A stretch of DNA of 64,000 bases from Phellopilus nigrolimitatus (Eukaryota > Basidiomycota > Agaricomycetes > Hymenochaetales > Hymenochaetaceae). A model generated the notes under the pieces. The model made no database searches. It was given only the letters and a program-made list of their open reading frames with translations, and was not told where the DNA came from. Shown piece by piece: positions 1 to 10,964 of the stretch. Position 1 is the first letter of the stretch; each line of letters starts with the position of its first letter. The position numbers were made by a program, and so were the translations under genes. Location: assembly GCA_021029095.1 (NCBI GenBank), contig JAJOHG010000003.1, positions 558,001 through 622,000 of the forward strand, given 5' to 3'.

Positions 1-203
1 CCTGTCTCACCTTGCAAAATCCTTGCTCTGCGATTAGCTTGTTCTCGCAAGACGTGTTCGTAGGTGTGGCGGAATATGCATATCCACGGGCTCAAGGCAG
101 CTTTGAATGGGTATGGTCGCTATAGATATAAAGTGATTCACGTTCTTTCGTGCTATTATTATGTATGTCAGACTCAATGCTGATCATATGGCCAATCTCT
201 TAG

Positions 204-1766
204 GCACCAGACTCGGTCGTTGATCATTTAATCGTGGGCGGAGGTCAGATTCGTTCGTTAACCTCCAAGTCGTTTTCTCACATACTATCAGGCGTCGTCG
301 GACTGGCCGTTGCCAGAGCTTTTGCGTTACGATATCCGGACAAGACAACCTATCTCGTTGAGAGAAATGGCTCCGCAGGCGAAGAGACCAGGTGAGGTTG
401 CTTGCATACATCTCGTATATTTCTCATTAGTCGCACTAGTTCACGGGGTTCAGAGGTTATCCATGCTGGTAGGCGTTGGCAAGATTCATTATCAACATCC
501 GTGGTATGAATCACATTCTACGCAGGCCTCTATTACCCGCCGAACTCGCTCAAAGAAATGTTCTGCGTCCGTGGTCGACACCTTCTCTATCAATACTGCG
601 ACGCGTCGTCAGTGCCCTACCGCAAGACAGGAAAACTTGTAGTCGCGCATGAGCACCAAAGAGCCTACATCGAGTCACTACACAAGAAGGCAGTGAGTCT
701 AAAATGGCCCGTTCCCCCACTGTCCGTATATGCGGAAGACCGCCAACCAGTAGGGCCTGCACTCCCCACAGAATTGATATCCGGTTCCAAAGCGCGCGAA
801 TTAGAGCCCGATCTCTCCCCAGAGATCGCTGCAGCTCTCTTCAGCCCCGAGACAGGCATCATTGATTCTCATACGTACATGGAGAGCCTCGAACGGGATA
901 TCATCGAATCTGAAAACGGGGAGCTCGTGTATTCGACAGCCGTCGTTCGAGTTGATCCTTACGATCGTTCCAGACTCGCATCAGGCGTACCGGATGTACA
1001 TGCAAAGGAGGATGGGTGGGTCGTGCAGACTGTCACCCGCGGAGCTGAGGGTGTAAGCACCGGCGAGAGCGACGCGCTCCTTGCTCGCACACTCATCAAT
1101 GCTTCTGGGCTCTCTGGACACTTGATCCTCAATTCCCTTGTCCCGCGTGACTTACGCATCCCGATGTACTATGCACGGGGATCATACGCAGCGTACAACG
1201 GGCCAGGCATCGGACGCGTCTCTCGGCTGCTTTACCCGTGCCCAGACACTGGCAAGACGAGTAGTCATGCATTCCAATCGCTGGGCACGCACCTTACGCT
1301 TGACATGTCCGGTAACGTGAGATTTGGACCTGACATTCAATGGATCTCGCCAACGCGAACTTCGGATTCCGAGGCGGAGCCGACACCTGTTCAGCATAGC
1401 AGGGAGGACGGGGAAGTTTTCTTATATGATGAGAAGGACATCGACTTCTGGAAGCAACATTTAGTGCCCGATGATTCGCAGTTAGCTGCGATGTATGAAG
1501 CTGTGAAGACGTATTTGCCTAATATCGAAGCATCGAAATTCAGGCCGGATTATGTTGGAATCCGACCAAAGCTGGTACCACCATGGGGAGGCTTCCAGGA
1601 TTTCGTCTTCCGCAGGGACTACTCCGGACAATATCTGGGGTCAGCTAGCAGGGAAGTGGACAAGGGCGGGCTGATGATTAGCTTGCTAGGGATTGAATCT
1701 CCAGGATTAACTTCGAACTTGGCTATAGCCGAGAAAGTCGTATCTATGTTTGAGGGAGCGTCTTGA
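204..1766 (+). CDS. L2HGDH: L-2-hydroxyglutarate dehydrogenase (FAD-dependent, mitochondrial type), first exon not resolved
   Basis: FAD enzyme of the DAO/L2HGDH family, which oxidises L-2-hydroxyglutarate to 2-oxoglutarate, normally in mitochondria. The FAD dinucleotide-binding start reads DHLIVGGG, then VVGLAVARAF after an intron at 244-291. Further introns at 392-430 and 469-525 restore ETR...SEVIHAGLYYPPNSLKEMF, a segment typical of the family. The last exon (526-1766) carries the substrate domain and ends with GLMISLLGIESPGLTSNLAI, the usual C-terminal FAD-contacting motif. The exon at 204 begins in phase 0 behind a ttag acceptor. No upstream ATG joins it cleanly, so the start exon and targeting peptide are either in the first 200 bases or left of the window. 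Family assignment is firm; the N-terminus is not. Confidence 0.9.
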
Positions 1767-1837
1767 GCAGTAGTCTCTGTAATTTGATCGAAAATGTTGA
1801 ATAGAGCGATGTAATTACAAAACAAGATGGTGTGTTT

Positions 1838-2587
1838 CTATGCTCGAGGGGTAACAGTGGGTTCCCAAGCCTTGATCTTTACCCCTGCGGTGTTGTACGA
1901 CCGGTAAGATCCCCTCGTCCCCGTGAGGTTCTCGATGTAGGGCTGTCCAGATAATGATAGTATTAGGTAACAGCTGTTGGTAATACGCCGGACTAAAACG
2001 TACGGCTTTCCACGGAGGGGTAGACTTGACCATCACCGGATCCTGCGGCGGAGGGTCTTTGCGGATGTGCGTGATCCATGAGTGCCATTCGGACGGAATT
2101 TGAGAGCCGTTGAAGTCGTGCTATTAAACATGAATAAAAGCCTGTACGTATACATGAATGGTAGCATATGGGCATACCTGAGCATAGTCAACCCATCGGT
2201 GACGGCCTACGTGAATACAGACGTCAGACTGCCTGTAAAGATTGTATATGCAATTACGAAGCTCACCAGGCACTTCCTCCTCAGCGTTCAAGTTTTCAAA
2301 GTAGCGGTTGCCAAGCCTAAGAGGTGTCCACCTGTTCAGCCCAATGCATCTCTCGATAAATAACTTGCAGCGTACTGGTCTGTGCCAGCGAGCCGACCCG
2401 ATTTGGCGTCACCGATGTACTGCATCGCGCGCCACCATTCCTTGATTCCTGTCCTCCGTATATTACCTGAAGCAGCCAGACATCTGTGAGTGAGTAGCAC
2501 GATACAGGAAATAAGGCAGAAACGTACGGATGTAGCGGTGAAAGGAGACCATGTCGAGTGTGGTGTAAAGCAATGCGCCGTGGACAT
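1838..2587 (-). CDS. NDUFA12: NADH:ubiquinone oxidoreductase subunit NDUFA12 (B17.2/13 kDa)-like
   Basis: Accessory subunit of mitochondrial respiratory complex I. Spliced on the minus strand, the exons read IRRTGIKEWWRAMQYIGDAK, GNRYFENLNAEEEVPGRHRW, VDYAQ, IPSEWHSWITHIRKDPPPQ, then PYIENLTGTRGSYRSYNTAG and WEPTVTPRA-stop. This is the full order of NDUFA12 motifs (GDAK.G, NRY.EN, GRHRWV, EWH.W, NLTGT). The splice phases agree at four introns, all with GT-AG ends. The amino end is uncertain. An open frame reaches an ATG at 2587, but an intron-like segment ends just before the conserved part, so the true start may use a small upstream exon. The gene is divergent from the NDUFA4-like gene at 2709 and probably shares its promoter. 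Confidence 0.82.
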
Positions 2588-2708
2588 CCGACGAGTCCGC
2601 GCCTTACCTTCGGGAATAACCGGATTGGGTCAGACAAGTGCCCGCTCTGGCGCCTTGTCCCCGTGCTATCACTCTTACTTTCGCTTTCTATCCACACAAA
2701 CTATCATA
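2588..2708. promoter_or_regulatory. Probable shared promoter of divergent respiratory-chain genes
   Basis: A gap of about 120 bp separates the putative start of the NDUFA12-like gene from the ATG of the NDUFA4-like gene. No TATA box is evident. The bidirectional role is inferred only from the head-to-head layout and the common pathway. Confidence 0.4.
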
Positions 2709-3178
2709 ATGTCGCCTGTGCGTGGTTTCATGAAGAACTGGTTTGCCATTGAGGTGCGCTGTCTTCACATGATTTATTTTACTGCTAGACCTCTAATTGA
2801 ACTACTTCGTCTAGGCCATTCCCATGTATGTTGACATTTACACGCTCTCAAAGTCCGTAGAGCTGACCTTGTCTCCTCGCAAGGTATGCGATTCTTGGGC
2901 TAGCAATGGGGGGTGGATCATGGTACTTGACTCGTCTCGCAAGGGGACCAACCGGTGCGTGCCTTGAACCATTGGTTTTTAAATAATAATTACATGACCT
3001 CGCAGTCGTCTGGACGAGAAACAACCCGGAGCCATGGAACAGCATCCAGCCCGACCAGTCCACCAAGTTCATCAACGTCAACCACAAGCTCGAAAAGAGG
3101 TTAGTACTGCGCTTTCTACATGGTTGACGCATTTTGATGCTCTTCGGCGTGCATAGCTGGAACCGTGATAAATTGTAG
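2709..3178 (+). CDS. NDUFA4: NDUFA4/MLRQ-like small subunit (NADH-ubiquinone reductase complex 1 MLRQ family)
   Basis: Small single-span inner-membrane protein of the MLRQ/B12D family, counted as NDUFA4 in complex I and shown in animals to associate with cytochrome c oxidase. Five exons (2709-2753, 2815-2825, 2884-2954, 3006-3099, 3157-3178) splice to about 79 residues. It begins MSPVRGFMKNWFAIEAIPMY, follows with a hydrophobic helix rich in Gly (GLAMGGGSWYLTRLARGP), then TRNNPEPWNSIQP and a charged tail ending NRDKL. The length and the NPEPWN motif match the family. The second exon is only 11 bases and the last is 22 bases. All junctions are GT-AG and keep frame, which supports the model. 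Confidence 0.88.
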
Positions 3179-3431
3179 GGTTGTAGGCAATGGGTGACAC
3201 TCAGATGCTTATGTACCGTATCATCGCGCCATCGCACAATCTCTAGACCTTTTTGATTCTTCATTCTCCCATTGTGTGATCACCCGCTTATCACTGCAGC
3301 CAACCGGTTGCTAACGGCCCGCATGCGTTTTCTCTTCGCTTTTGGCAACGCAATTGCTCTATCACTTATGAGACTGGCTCCTGACTCTGAACTCACCTTA
3401 CCCTTCCACTGCTAGTGCTATCCGTCTCGAC

Positions 3432-4937
3432 ATGGTGATGCCCCTGGGCTCCCCGCAGCCCACCTTTGTTCTGCCGCCCTCTGAAAATATCGCAGAGACG
3501 GTCGACGAGATCCCCGAGGAGGGCATGTCTTTGGTAAAAATTTCCATCAAGCACGCCGACAGTCAGATCTGAACTCCTATCGGCAGAGTAAACTCGGCTC
3601 ATGCGACCTACCGGCTCTAATCTTTGGTGGCGGCGCGTTCTCAAATCAATACAACGACGACAGTCACTTGGAGAGGTGGCAACTTCCTCTGATATTTCTT
3701 CGTGATTCGCAACATCTTAAGTATATCTTTTATTAGCCTCATCCCTCTGAGGACTGTTAGAACTGCACTTCGGTGAGGTTTTACGCGCCAAAAGAAGTAT
3801 AATCTCTCATTGTCCAACAGTTACGGAATCACTGCTTTTGACACCTCCGCATACTATGGCCCGTCGGAAATCGTGCTCGGAACTGTGCTTAAGGGATTGG
3901 AACCTGAATTTCCCCGCTCGTCATATCAGCTTGTACGATCTTTCCCCTTTCACCTTCTATTACTCTGATACATGCATGTGGTATTCGAAGATGACGAAGT
4001 GCGGGCGGTACGGCATGGACAAGGATGCATTTGACTATTCGCCGAAAACGATCCGGAGGAGCATCGAGCGTAGTCTCACGCGGCTCAACACAGACTACCT
4101 GGACGTCGTCTATCTGCATGATGTCGAATTTGTCGGCGAGGAGATCATGCCGAAGAAATTGGGTGTCCATTCGGCGGCTTTAGGTGCCGAGGCTGAGTTA
4201 TATGGATTGGCAGAAGGGCAAGAGGCCAAGATCTGGGGTGATGGTGATCAGCGTGTGCTAGATGCATACAGAGAGCTTCAGAAGCTGCAGTCGGAAGGTG
4301 TTGTCAGGAAAGTTGGTATAACTGGTTTGTCCCACTTTATCAGAACTCTCGGTCTTAGCGCCAATAAGAGGAATCAAAAATAGGCTACCCGCTTCCGACC
4401 CTTCTGCGGCTCGCGCTTCTCATCCTGCACACGCCGCCATTCAAACCCGTCGATATCTTGCTCTCGTATTCACATTCAAATCTGCAAAACGACGTCTTCG
4501 CGGATTTTGCACCCGTACTCCGCGCGCGCGCACGCGTCGGGCAGCTTGTTTCTGCGTCCCCGCTCAACATGGGCCTCCTCACACCGACGCCGCCTGCCTG
4601 GCATCCCGCGCCAGCGGAGCTTCGGGCAGCGGTCGCGAAGGCTGTCGACGCGTGCGCAGCGTGGCCCGGGGGGCTGCCAAATGTCGCGCTGGGGTACGCG
4701 ATGCGAAAGGACGGTCTATTTCGCGGCAGGGAGCAAGAAGCGCAGATGTGCATTGAGGACATCCCGGTGGTGGTTGGAATGAGCGTGCCAGCAGAAGTGC
4801 ATGAAGACGTGAGGATCTGGCGGGAAGTGCATCATAGACAGGAGTTGGCGGAGAGGCAGGAAGCTGAGCAGAAGGTGATCAGCATCTTCAAAGATTCCGG
4901 ATTTCTTGGTTGGTCGTGGGCCTCTAATAATGCTTGA
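3432..4937 (+). CDS. ARA2: D-arabinose 1-dehydrogenase (NAD+)-like aldo-keto reductase
   Basis: Member of the aldo-keto reductase superfamily, closest in layout to yeast Ara2 and plant L-galactose dehydrogenase. These oxidise aldoses to lactones in the erythroascorbate/ascorbate-type pathway. The spliced protein shows FGGGAFSNQY, then ITAFDTSAYYGPSE with the catalytic Asp and Tyr, MTKCGRYG with the catalytic Lys, and YLHDVEF with the His. A late exon reads ILLSYSHSNLQNDVFADFAP and GQLVSASPLNMGLLT, the usual Ara2 C-terminal half. Exons are separated by introns at 3534-3586, after 3660, after 3770, around 3932-3991 and around 4325-4382. Each restores the frame. The start ATG at 3432 is followed by another at 3438, so either could be used. 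Confidence 0.85.
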
Positions 4938-5135
4938 TCTATGAGCTTGTAGTGCATAGATGACTTACTTACATATGCAAATGTCTGTTTGGTTTAACTG
5001 GGAATGTAAGACTTTCATTACTTTGCTAGGAAAACATGAAATGCAACACGTAACATGATAAATGCGAACAACCTAAATCACCGAATACAATGAAGAGGAG
5101 ACTTGTTCCCTTCACATAACAGCATACCTACTCAA

Positions 5136-7332
5136 CTATCTTGTTTTAATGACACCAGCGTTGATAAGCTTCATGATCTTGTCCCTTACGATCGGGTTCT
5201 TCATGTGGTCTTGCAGCGCGCCTGGGTCCTGTTGAGCCTGCTGCAGGATCTGCTGCATAACGGGGTCATTCATGATTTTCTGCAAAGCGGGAATGACAAA
5301 AACTGTTGAGCTTCCGAACGTATAATGAAAGACATCAGAGACGTACCCCAATCTCTGGATCGCGCATTGCCCGCTCCAAGGTCTGCTGTTCGGACTCGCC
5401 TGCACGTTGCGCAGAGAGTGCCTGGTTACACTTAATCAACTGCTGCTGGATCTCTTTCGTGTGTGAACCGTCCTCATCGCGCTCCGCTGCTACTTGGATC
5501 GCCTCAACGGCCTTCGTATATTCCCGCATTGCGAACAACACGGCACTCTTCCGGATATATGCCTTGACTGTATGCTAATCAGTGGGTCGATCTTTCCAAG
5601 CGCTCTTAGAAAGCTCACCAAACTTCGGGTCAATCTCAATAGCCTTTTCGGCATCCTTCAGCGCCTCTGGCAACGCAGCAAGTTTTGTGTAGCACAATGC
5701 ACGGTTATTGTACCCTCTCGGATCCTTCGGGTCACGCTTAATGCTCTCAGTGTAGCTGCTCACGGCACCTACGAAGTCACCCGCTTTAAACATTGCGTTG
5801 CCCTCTTCGCGGGCCTTCTCGCTAAGCGCAGGGTCGAGGTAGGCAGCGGCATCTGCCGCCGCCTTCTCGCGCTCCGTGTCACGCAGCTTGTTGAGGATGT
5901 CGGGTGTACGGTGCTCAGTGAGAGATTTGTTGAAGAACTTGACCGCAACATCGAGATCACCTTTGCGCTGGTACGCGGAGCCGATACGTCCGTACGCCTT
6001 CGCGATAAGCTTGTAGTCCGCACGCACAGAGCGTCCCTCGTCAACAGCCTTTTCACAGGTAGCGATACACTTGTCGTACTCGTCCTGTTCAAATTGCACA
6101 GCTAAAAGGAAGCATAGATCAACAAAAGCGCAGAAACCAGAGCTGTAAAACAATTATATGCACCGCTTAGATTCGTCAAGAAAGTCACATCCTTGGGCCA
6201 GAGATCCCATGCCTTCTCAAAGGCAGCTGCCGCCGTCTCGAAATCGCGCTTGCGATACGCTTCGCTCCCTATCTTCTTCTGCTCCTCTGCCCCTGCCTTT
6301 GCCTTCTTCTCTTCGATCACATCCGGATCTTCTTCCTCCTCTGGCTCAGCCATCGGAACATCCTCTTGGACCTTTGAAGATGATGGTCGCGGTGTATATG
6401 ATGAGGGTGAAGGACGAGAAGATGATGATGAGAACGAAGGTGAGGCTTGCGACTTGGCCTGGGGCGGGAAATCGTCTCCCGAGCCCTCGGGTCGCGAGAA
6501 AGCCTGCATGTCAATGCCCATAAGAACCCCCATAACTTCGATCATGCGCGGATCCTGAAAGGCGCCTTGCGCCAGCTCGGGATTCTTCTGGATTGCGAGA
6601 AGCTGAAAATACGAAATGAATAAATCGGCGCATACAATGCCTTGAAGATGACGCTCACTGTGTTCATAAAGCCTGGGTCCGAAAGATATTTCTGAGTTTT
6701 TGGATTTCCAGCAAGCTTGCCAATCATGTTGGGATCGGCAAAGATTTTTCCGAGGCCCGTAGCCCCACCGGAGCTACTCGATGATTCGTGTGATTTCGCA
6801 TCCTGAACTTCCTTCAGACCCTTGCGGAGGGCGGGGCTGTCCTCGAGCTTGATGCCCTGATAAACATAGTCAGCAATGGATATTCTCATTTAACGGAGCA
6901 GAACCAAGTTAACGCTAGACTCACTTCCTCATAAGCGGCAATGGCCCCATCAAAATTGTGCAAGCCGTGTAGAGCGGCGCCTTTGCGAGCAAAGCCCTTT
7001 GACCAGGTCGGGTTCACCTTTATGCACTAATGAGAAGGAGAGATATTAGAACGCAATCGACAGTGAAGGACGTGTAAATAAGCGATGTGCGTACTGATTC
7101 CGCATCTTCGAGAGCAGCGTCCCAAAGGCGCTTTCCTGCCTTTGCAGCGCTACGATTCGAATAAAGGACGTGATTGGAGGGGTCGAGTTTAATGGCCTCT
7201 GAAAAGAGTTCGATTGCCTTGTCGTAGTCTTTCGCAGCGAAGGCCTTGTTACCCTGGTCTTTAAGCGAGTTTACCTACGAGTCTGGTGAGTCCATAGTAT
7301 GTGGCGTAGTGTGAAGCACTCACGTCTGTCAT
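5136..7332 (-). CDS. STI1: Hsp70/Hsp90 organising co-chaperone STI1 (Hop)
   Basis: Cytosolic adaptor that passes clients from Hsp70 to Hsp90. The gene begins MTD at 7332, then after an intron [17 protein letters not shown], the first TPR block. There follow a DP1/STI1 domain ([20 protein letters not shown] and [18 protein letters not shown]), a Ser/Pro/Glu-rich linker, the central TPR2A block ([20 protein letters not shown]), the TPR2B block ([40 protein letters not shown]) and the C-terminal DP2 domain ([20 protein letters not shown]) ending GVIKTR. The domain order and the size (about 580 residues) match fungal Sti1. There are at least eight introns. Its 5' side faces the transcription-factor gene at 7680. 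Confidence 0.94.
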
Positions 7333-7679
7333 GGCCGTTGGTGTCGCTGAATAGAGTGAGTCCTGATGAGAACGCGCAGAGGAGCGTACGTATGTACACG
7401 GCCAGACTTTATGCGCCGATCGACTGAAAGTTCTAGATGGACCACGAGGTGTGACTACTGCTTACATGTGAGCTTACCCCATCTGTCACATATACTCACG
7501 ATACCAAGAAAGGGAAAATTAATGATATAGGAAGGAGGATTCCATTGTGGGGAACTCGTACCGAGCAATGCGGCTTCTGAATACAGAAGCAATTTCCTGA
7601 CAGCAATTCACCTATAGCCGCCCTTCCAGCTGCCCAACAGCCAGCCGCTCTCCTCCCTCCCAACCACGACCAGCGACCG
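7333..7679. promoter_or_regulatory. Intergenic promoter region between STI1 and the Zn2Cys6 factor
   Basis: Noncoding 347 bp between two divergent start codons. It contains pyrimidine-rich tracts just before 7680. I did not find a convincing heat-shock element or TATA box by eye. Confidence 0.4.
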
Positions 7680-10591
7680 ATGCCCAACTCCCTCGCGCAC
7701 GACCAGCCGCCTCCGCCGACACACATACAGCCTCGCCTCCCTGTTAATCCTCGCCCAGCGCAGCGTCTCAAGACTGAGCACGCCGACGGCGACACCCACA
7801 TTGCTTCCGAAAGTGCCACGCGTTCTCCCACAGTTGAGAGAGGGCCTCCAGCGAAGCGCGCAAGAAAGGCTATAAACTGCGAGCCGTGTCGTTCCAGCAA
7901 GCTCAAGTGTGACAGGTCGGTTCTTGCTCCTCCACTCGTGCTACAGGTCCCTAAGGAATTGCATTTGAAGGGGAAAGCCATGCTCGTCCTGCGTACTTAG
8001 AGGTACTTGTGATTTTGTGAGGGCTTCCTTGGAACTAACCGTTTTCTGTAGGCACCGCGCTGTCGTGCTATCAGGGTGCTGCGAGCGAACCCAGCGAAGA
8101 TCAGCGGTGGGTCCATTCGTGCGTCCTCATCAAGCATCATTGTTGACACTTCTACAGCAGCAACAAGATCGACCCTCACCATGAAATTGCTCACATTCGC
8201 CAGTCCTTGGCTACTCTAGAGGCATACATTGTTCGTTCTGGAACGGCTCCTTCGGCTCCTCCAGCATCTCCGAGTTCGGTCAAGACGGGTCCACCAGCGC
8301 AAGAAGTTGCTAGAAAATCATTTGTAGACGGGGATGAGCCAACGAACCAGTCCGCACCTGGGATGCTCGCCCAAAAAGGCCACGGGGGTCTTTATGCTGG
8401 TCCTACATCAATGGTAACGCACCTGCTGAGCTTCAAGTCCTCAGAAAATCAGCGTGAAGGTCACTCCGATAATAGCGGCGACGACTCTGCGCGTTCGGGC
8501 GACGAGGCGCCTGCCCCACTCGCACGTTCATACGATGATGATTTGCTCGCACTGTTACCTCAGTTGCACATTATTGATGGTACGCGGTTACATATTTTTC
8601 TGTCTGTCTTACGTTATGGTATTAACTGTGAATTTTTTTTCATTCAAAAATTTAGGTTTAATCGACTTTTACTTCGAGTATTGTAACTGGATGTATCGTC
8701 ACATATATCCGCGCACTTTTCTCGCAGCTTGGCAGAAGTTCAAGACCGGCCAGTCTTCAGATCGTCTGGTGCTCGCAACGCTCTGTGTGATCATGGCCCT
8801 TGCCATTCGATATCTTCCTGAGCGACATGCATTGCTAACTTCACTTCCTCCAACGCGCGAGGAACTCGGCGAGCGTTATTATGATGTTGCACGGGATGCA
8901 CTAAGTCGCTACCGCACAGAATCTCGTTCCCTCTCTCTCGAACTAGTAGAGCTGCTATTAATCCGTACGCATTATCTCACTTTGTCTAAAAATGACGCAG
9001 AGGAGATCTGGGCGATACGTGGGGAGCTTGTCAGTATGGGCACTGCCATGGGCCTACATCGCGACCCTGGAAAATGGGGAATGCCTCGCGAGACCGCGGA
9101 GCGTAGGCGCTGGGCATGGTGGTATATTATCCATCTAGATCGGTAAGCTTGCGACACCAAGGCTGCAAGGCAGACAGTGGATGTATATTTGATTCTTAAT
9201 TTCTTTTAAAATACAGATGGCAGTGTTTTCTTTTCGGTCGTCCGCTTTCGATTGCCTCTCACCATTTCGACACGCGCATGCCGTCTTACGTCGATCCTGA
9301 CGCCGATCCGCGAGTGTTTCTCCCGATCTTGCACTTTTTCCGCCTTGCTTCCATCCTCGGTGACATTGTGGACGATGCTGTGTGTATCCGTCCCGTTGCA
9401 TACGAACGTGTCCAGGAACACGACCATGAGCTCGTCGCCTGGATGCAGGATATGCCGAAAGAGCTCGATCTTGACGAGTACCGACTGGCACGTTCACTGG
9501 CTAGCCCATTGCCTGCAGCGATGCGTCTCGGTGTGCAAAGCATTCTTATACGCACATCATACTACCACATACGGTTTTCGCTTCATAGACCATACGCTGC
9601 CGCAGCCCACGACAGTCAGCGGGTTCCAAGCAAGAAAAACAGTGCGGGGAGTAACAGCTCAATGGATGAACACATGTCTCAGTCCCTTGACACGGCTGTA
9701 AGCGCTGCAGACAAACTGATCCAACTCGTTGGTCAGGCACGTCCTGAACTACTCGCCAACTCTTCGCTCGCTGTACCAGGGCATGTACATTGGATGCCAT
9801 TCCACAACTTTAGTGCCGCTATGTTCTTCTCATTCCAGCTTATCGCTAACCCGGACCAACCAGGCGCAAATCTCTTCCGTGCCAACATTCGGCGCGCTCT
9901 CGATTTTCTTCATATGTCACGTGGAGTTGCTATTGCGGACAAGGCAATCGACATCCTTTCAGCTCTCGCCCCTCTGTATGAGTCACCACCTACTGGAGAG
10001 TCTTCTGAGGAGAGCGATCGTAAAAGGAAGCATGTCTTGCAGCTTGTCAAGGGCCTTGCGTTTCCCTACCACGACTCCCCTGCTTATCCGCGTTCGCATG
10101 TTGACTCGCCCGGTCGGCGCGGTACGGTCGACTCACCGCTGCACTCAGGCTCGTCAAAATCACCGCCGTCTGCGGTGGACGGCATACTCCCAGTGGTAAC
10201 CAGAAACTCAGTGTCTCCTTCTACGCAGTTGCATCTTCCCGGTACGGTCGCAGATCCCTTGGGAACATCCCTGGATGGAGGTCCTTCGCCGACGCTTGCA
10301 CCCCCTTATGCACAAGCGGCTCCCCACGTTCAGCAATCTGTTCGCAATTTCAGCTCATTCTCATCACACCACCCTTCCCATCCTGGTCCGACCGGTGTGC
10401 CTACCCACTCGTATGCCCCACAGCTTCAGCCACCTCGTGCCCATTATTCTATTCAACCACCGGAGTACGGCGAAGCAACTTATGCACAGGGATCGGACGA
10501 GTCGATGTGGGGTGCTTCAGTTGGCTTTGGTCCAGGAGAGTGGGTGCGATTTTTAGATGTGATGCAAAGGCCCGACAATTCTCGCATGTAA
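7680..10591 (+). CDS. Zn2Cys6 transcription factor with fungal-specific TF domain
   Basis: Probable DNA-binding regulator of the Gal4-type class. The zinc cluster is split by an intron near 7919. The first part reads RKAINCEPCRSSKLKCD and the second KPCSSCVLRGTALSCY, giving the six cysteines in CX2CX6CX5CX2CX8C-like spacing. A basic NLS-like stretch (AKRARKA) precedes it. The middle homology region follows: FEYCNWMYRHIYPRTFLAAW, then RYYDVARDALSRY, and IRGELVSMGTAMGLHRDP followed by ERRRWAWWYI, matching fungal_trans (PF04082). After an intron near 9143-9217 it continues LFGRPLSIASHHFDTRMPSY. The C-terminal third is Ser/Pro-rich and low in complexity. Length is roughly 830 residues. The regulated pathway cannot be deduced from the sequence. 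Confidence 0.88.
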
Positions 10592-10964
10592 TTGTTTCTT
10601 GCTCTTTGCATACCGACAGTATGTCTATTACACGCCGGATGCCGTGTTGTCTGTTTGGATTATTATGGTTCTTGTCTCGGTACTGTCTTCCTTCTGTCAG
10701 ATTCTTATTCGATCCTGTGCTTCCTTTTGCATGCTGTTTCTACTGTCACGATAAAGAATGCTTTTATTTTTGTACCGGTCATGCTCTGCCATCTTGTTTC
10801 CGATTACCTATTAAAAAAGCATGCAGAAAAATCCGAATATGTAGGCTCATACAGTAACCATAGTGAAGTGACTTGTCCCGGACTTGAGTGATTACGAGGA
10901 GGAAATACAAAGGCACTCGAAATTATGTTTACCTATAGATCTCACAGAAAACAAGAGTACATAG
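10592..10964. other. Convergent 3' region, no gene seen
   Basis: The 373 bp between two convergent stop codons hold 3' UTR-like AT-rich sequence, with the only open frames being short. No RNA gene or repeat was recognised. Confidence 0.5.

Noticed and set aside
2317..2697. 126-codon minus frame upstream of the NDUFA12-like gene
   Set aside because: It is out of frame with the conserved GIKEWW segment and has no family resemblance.
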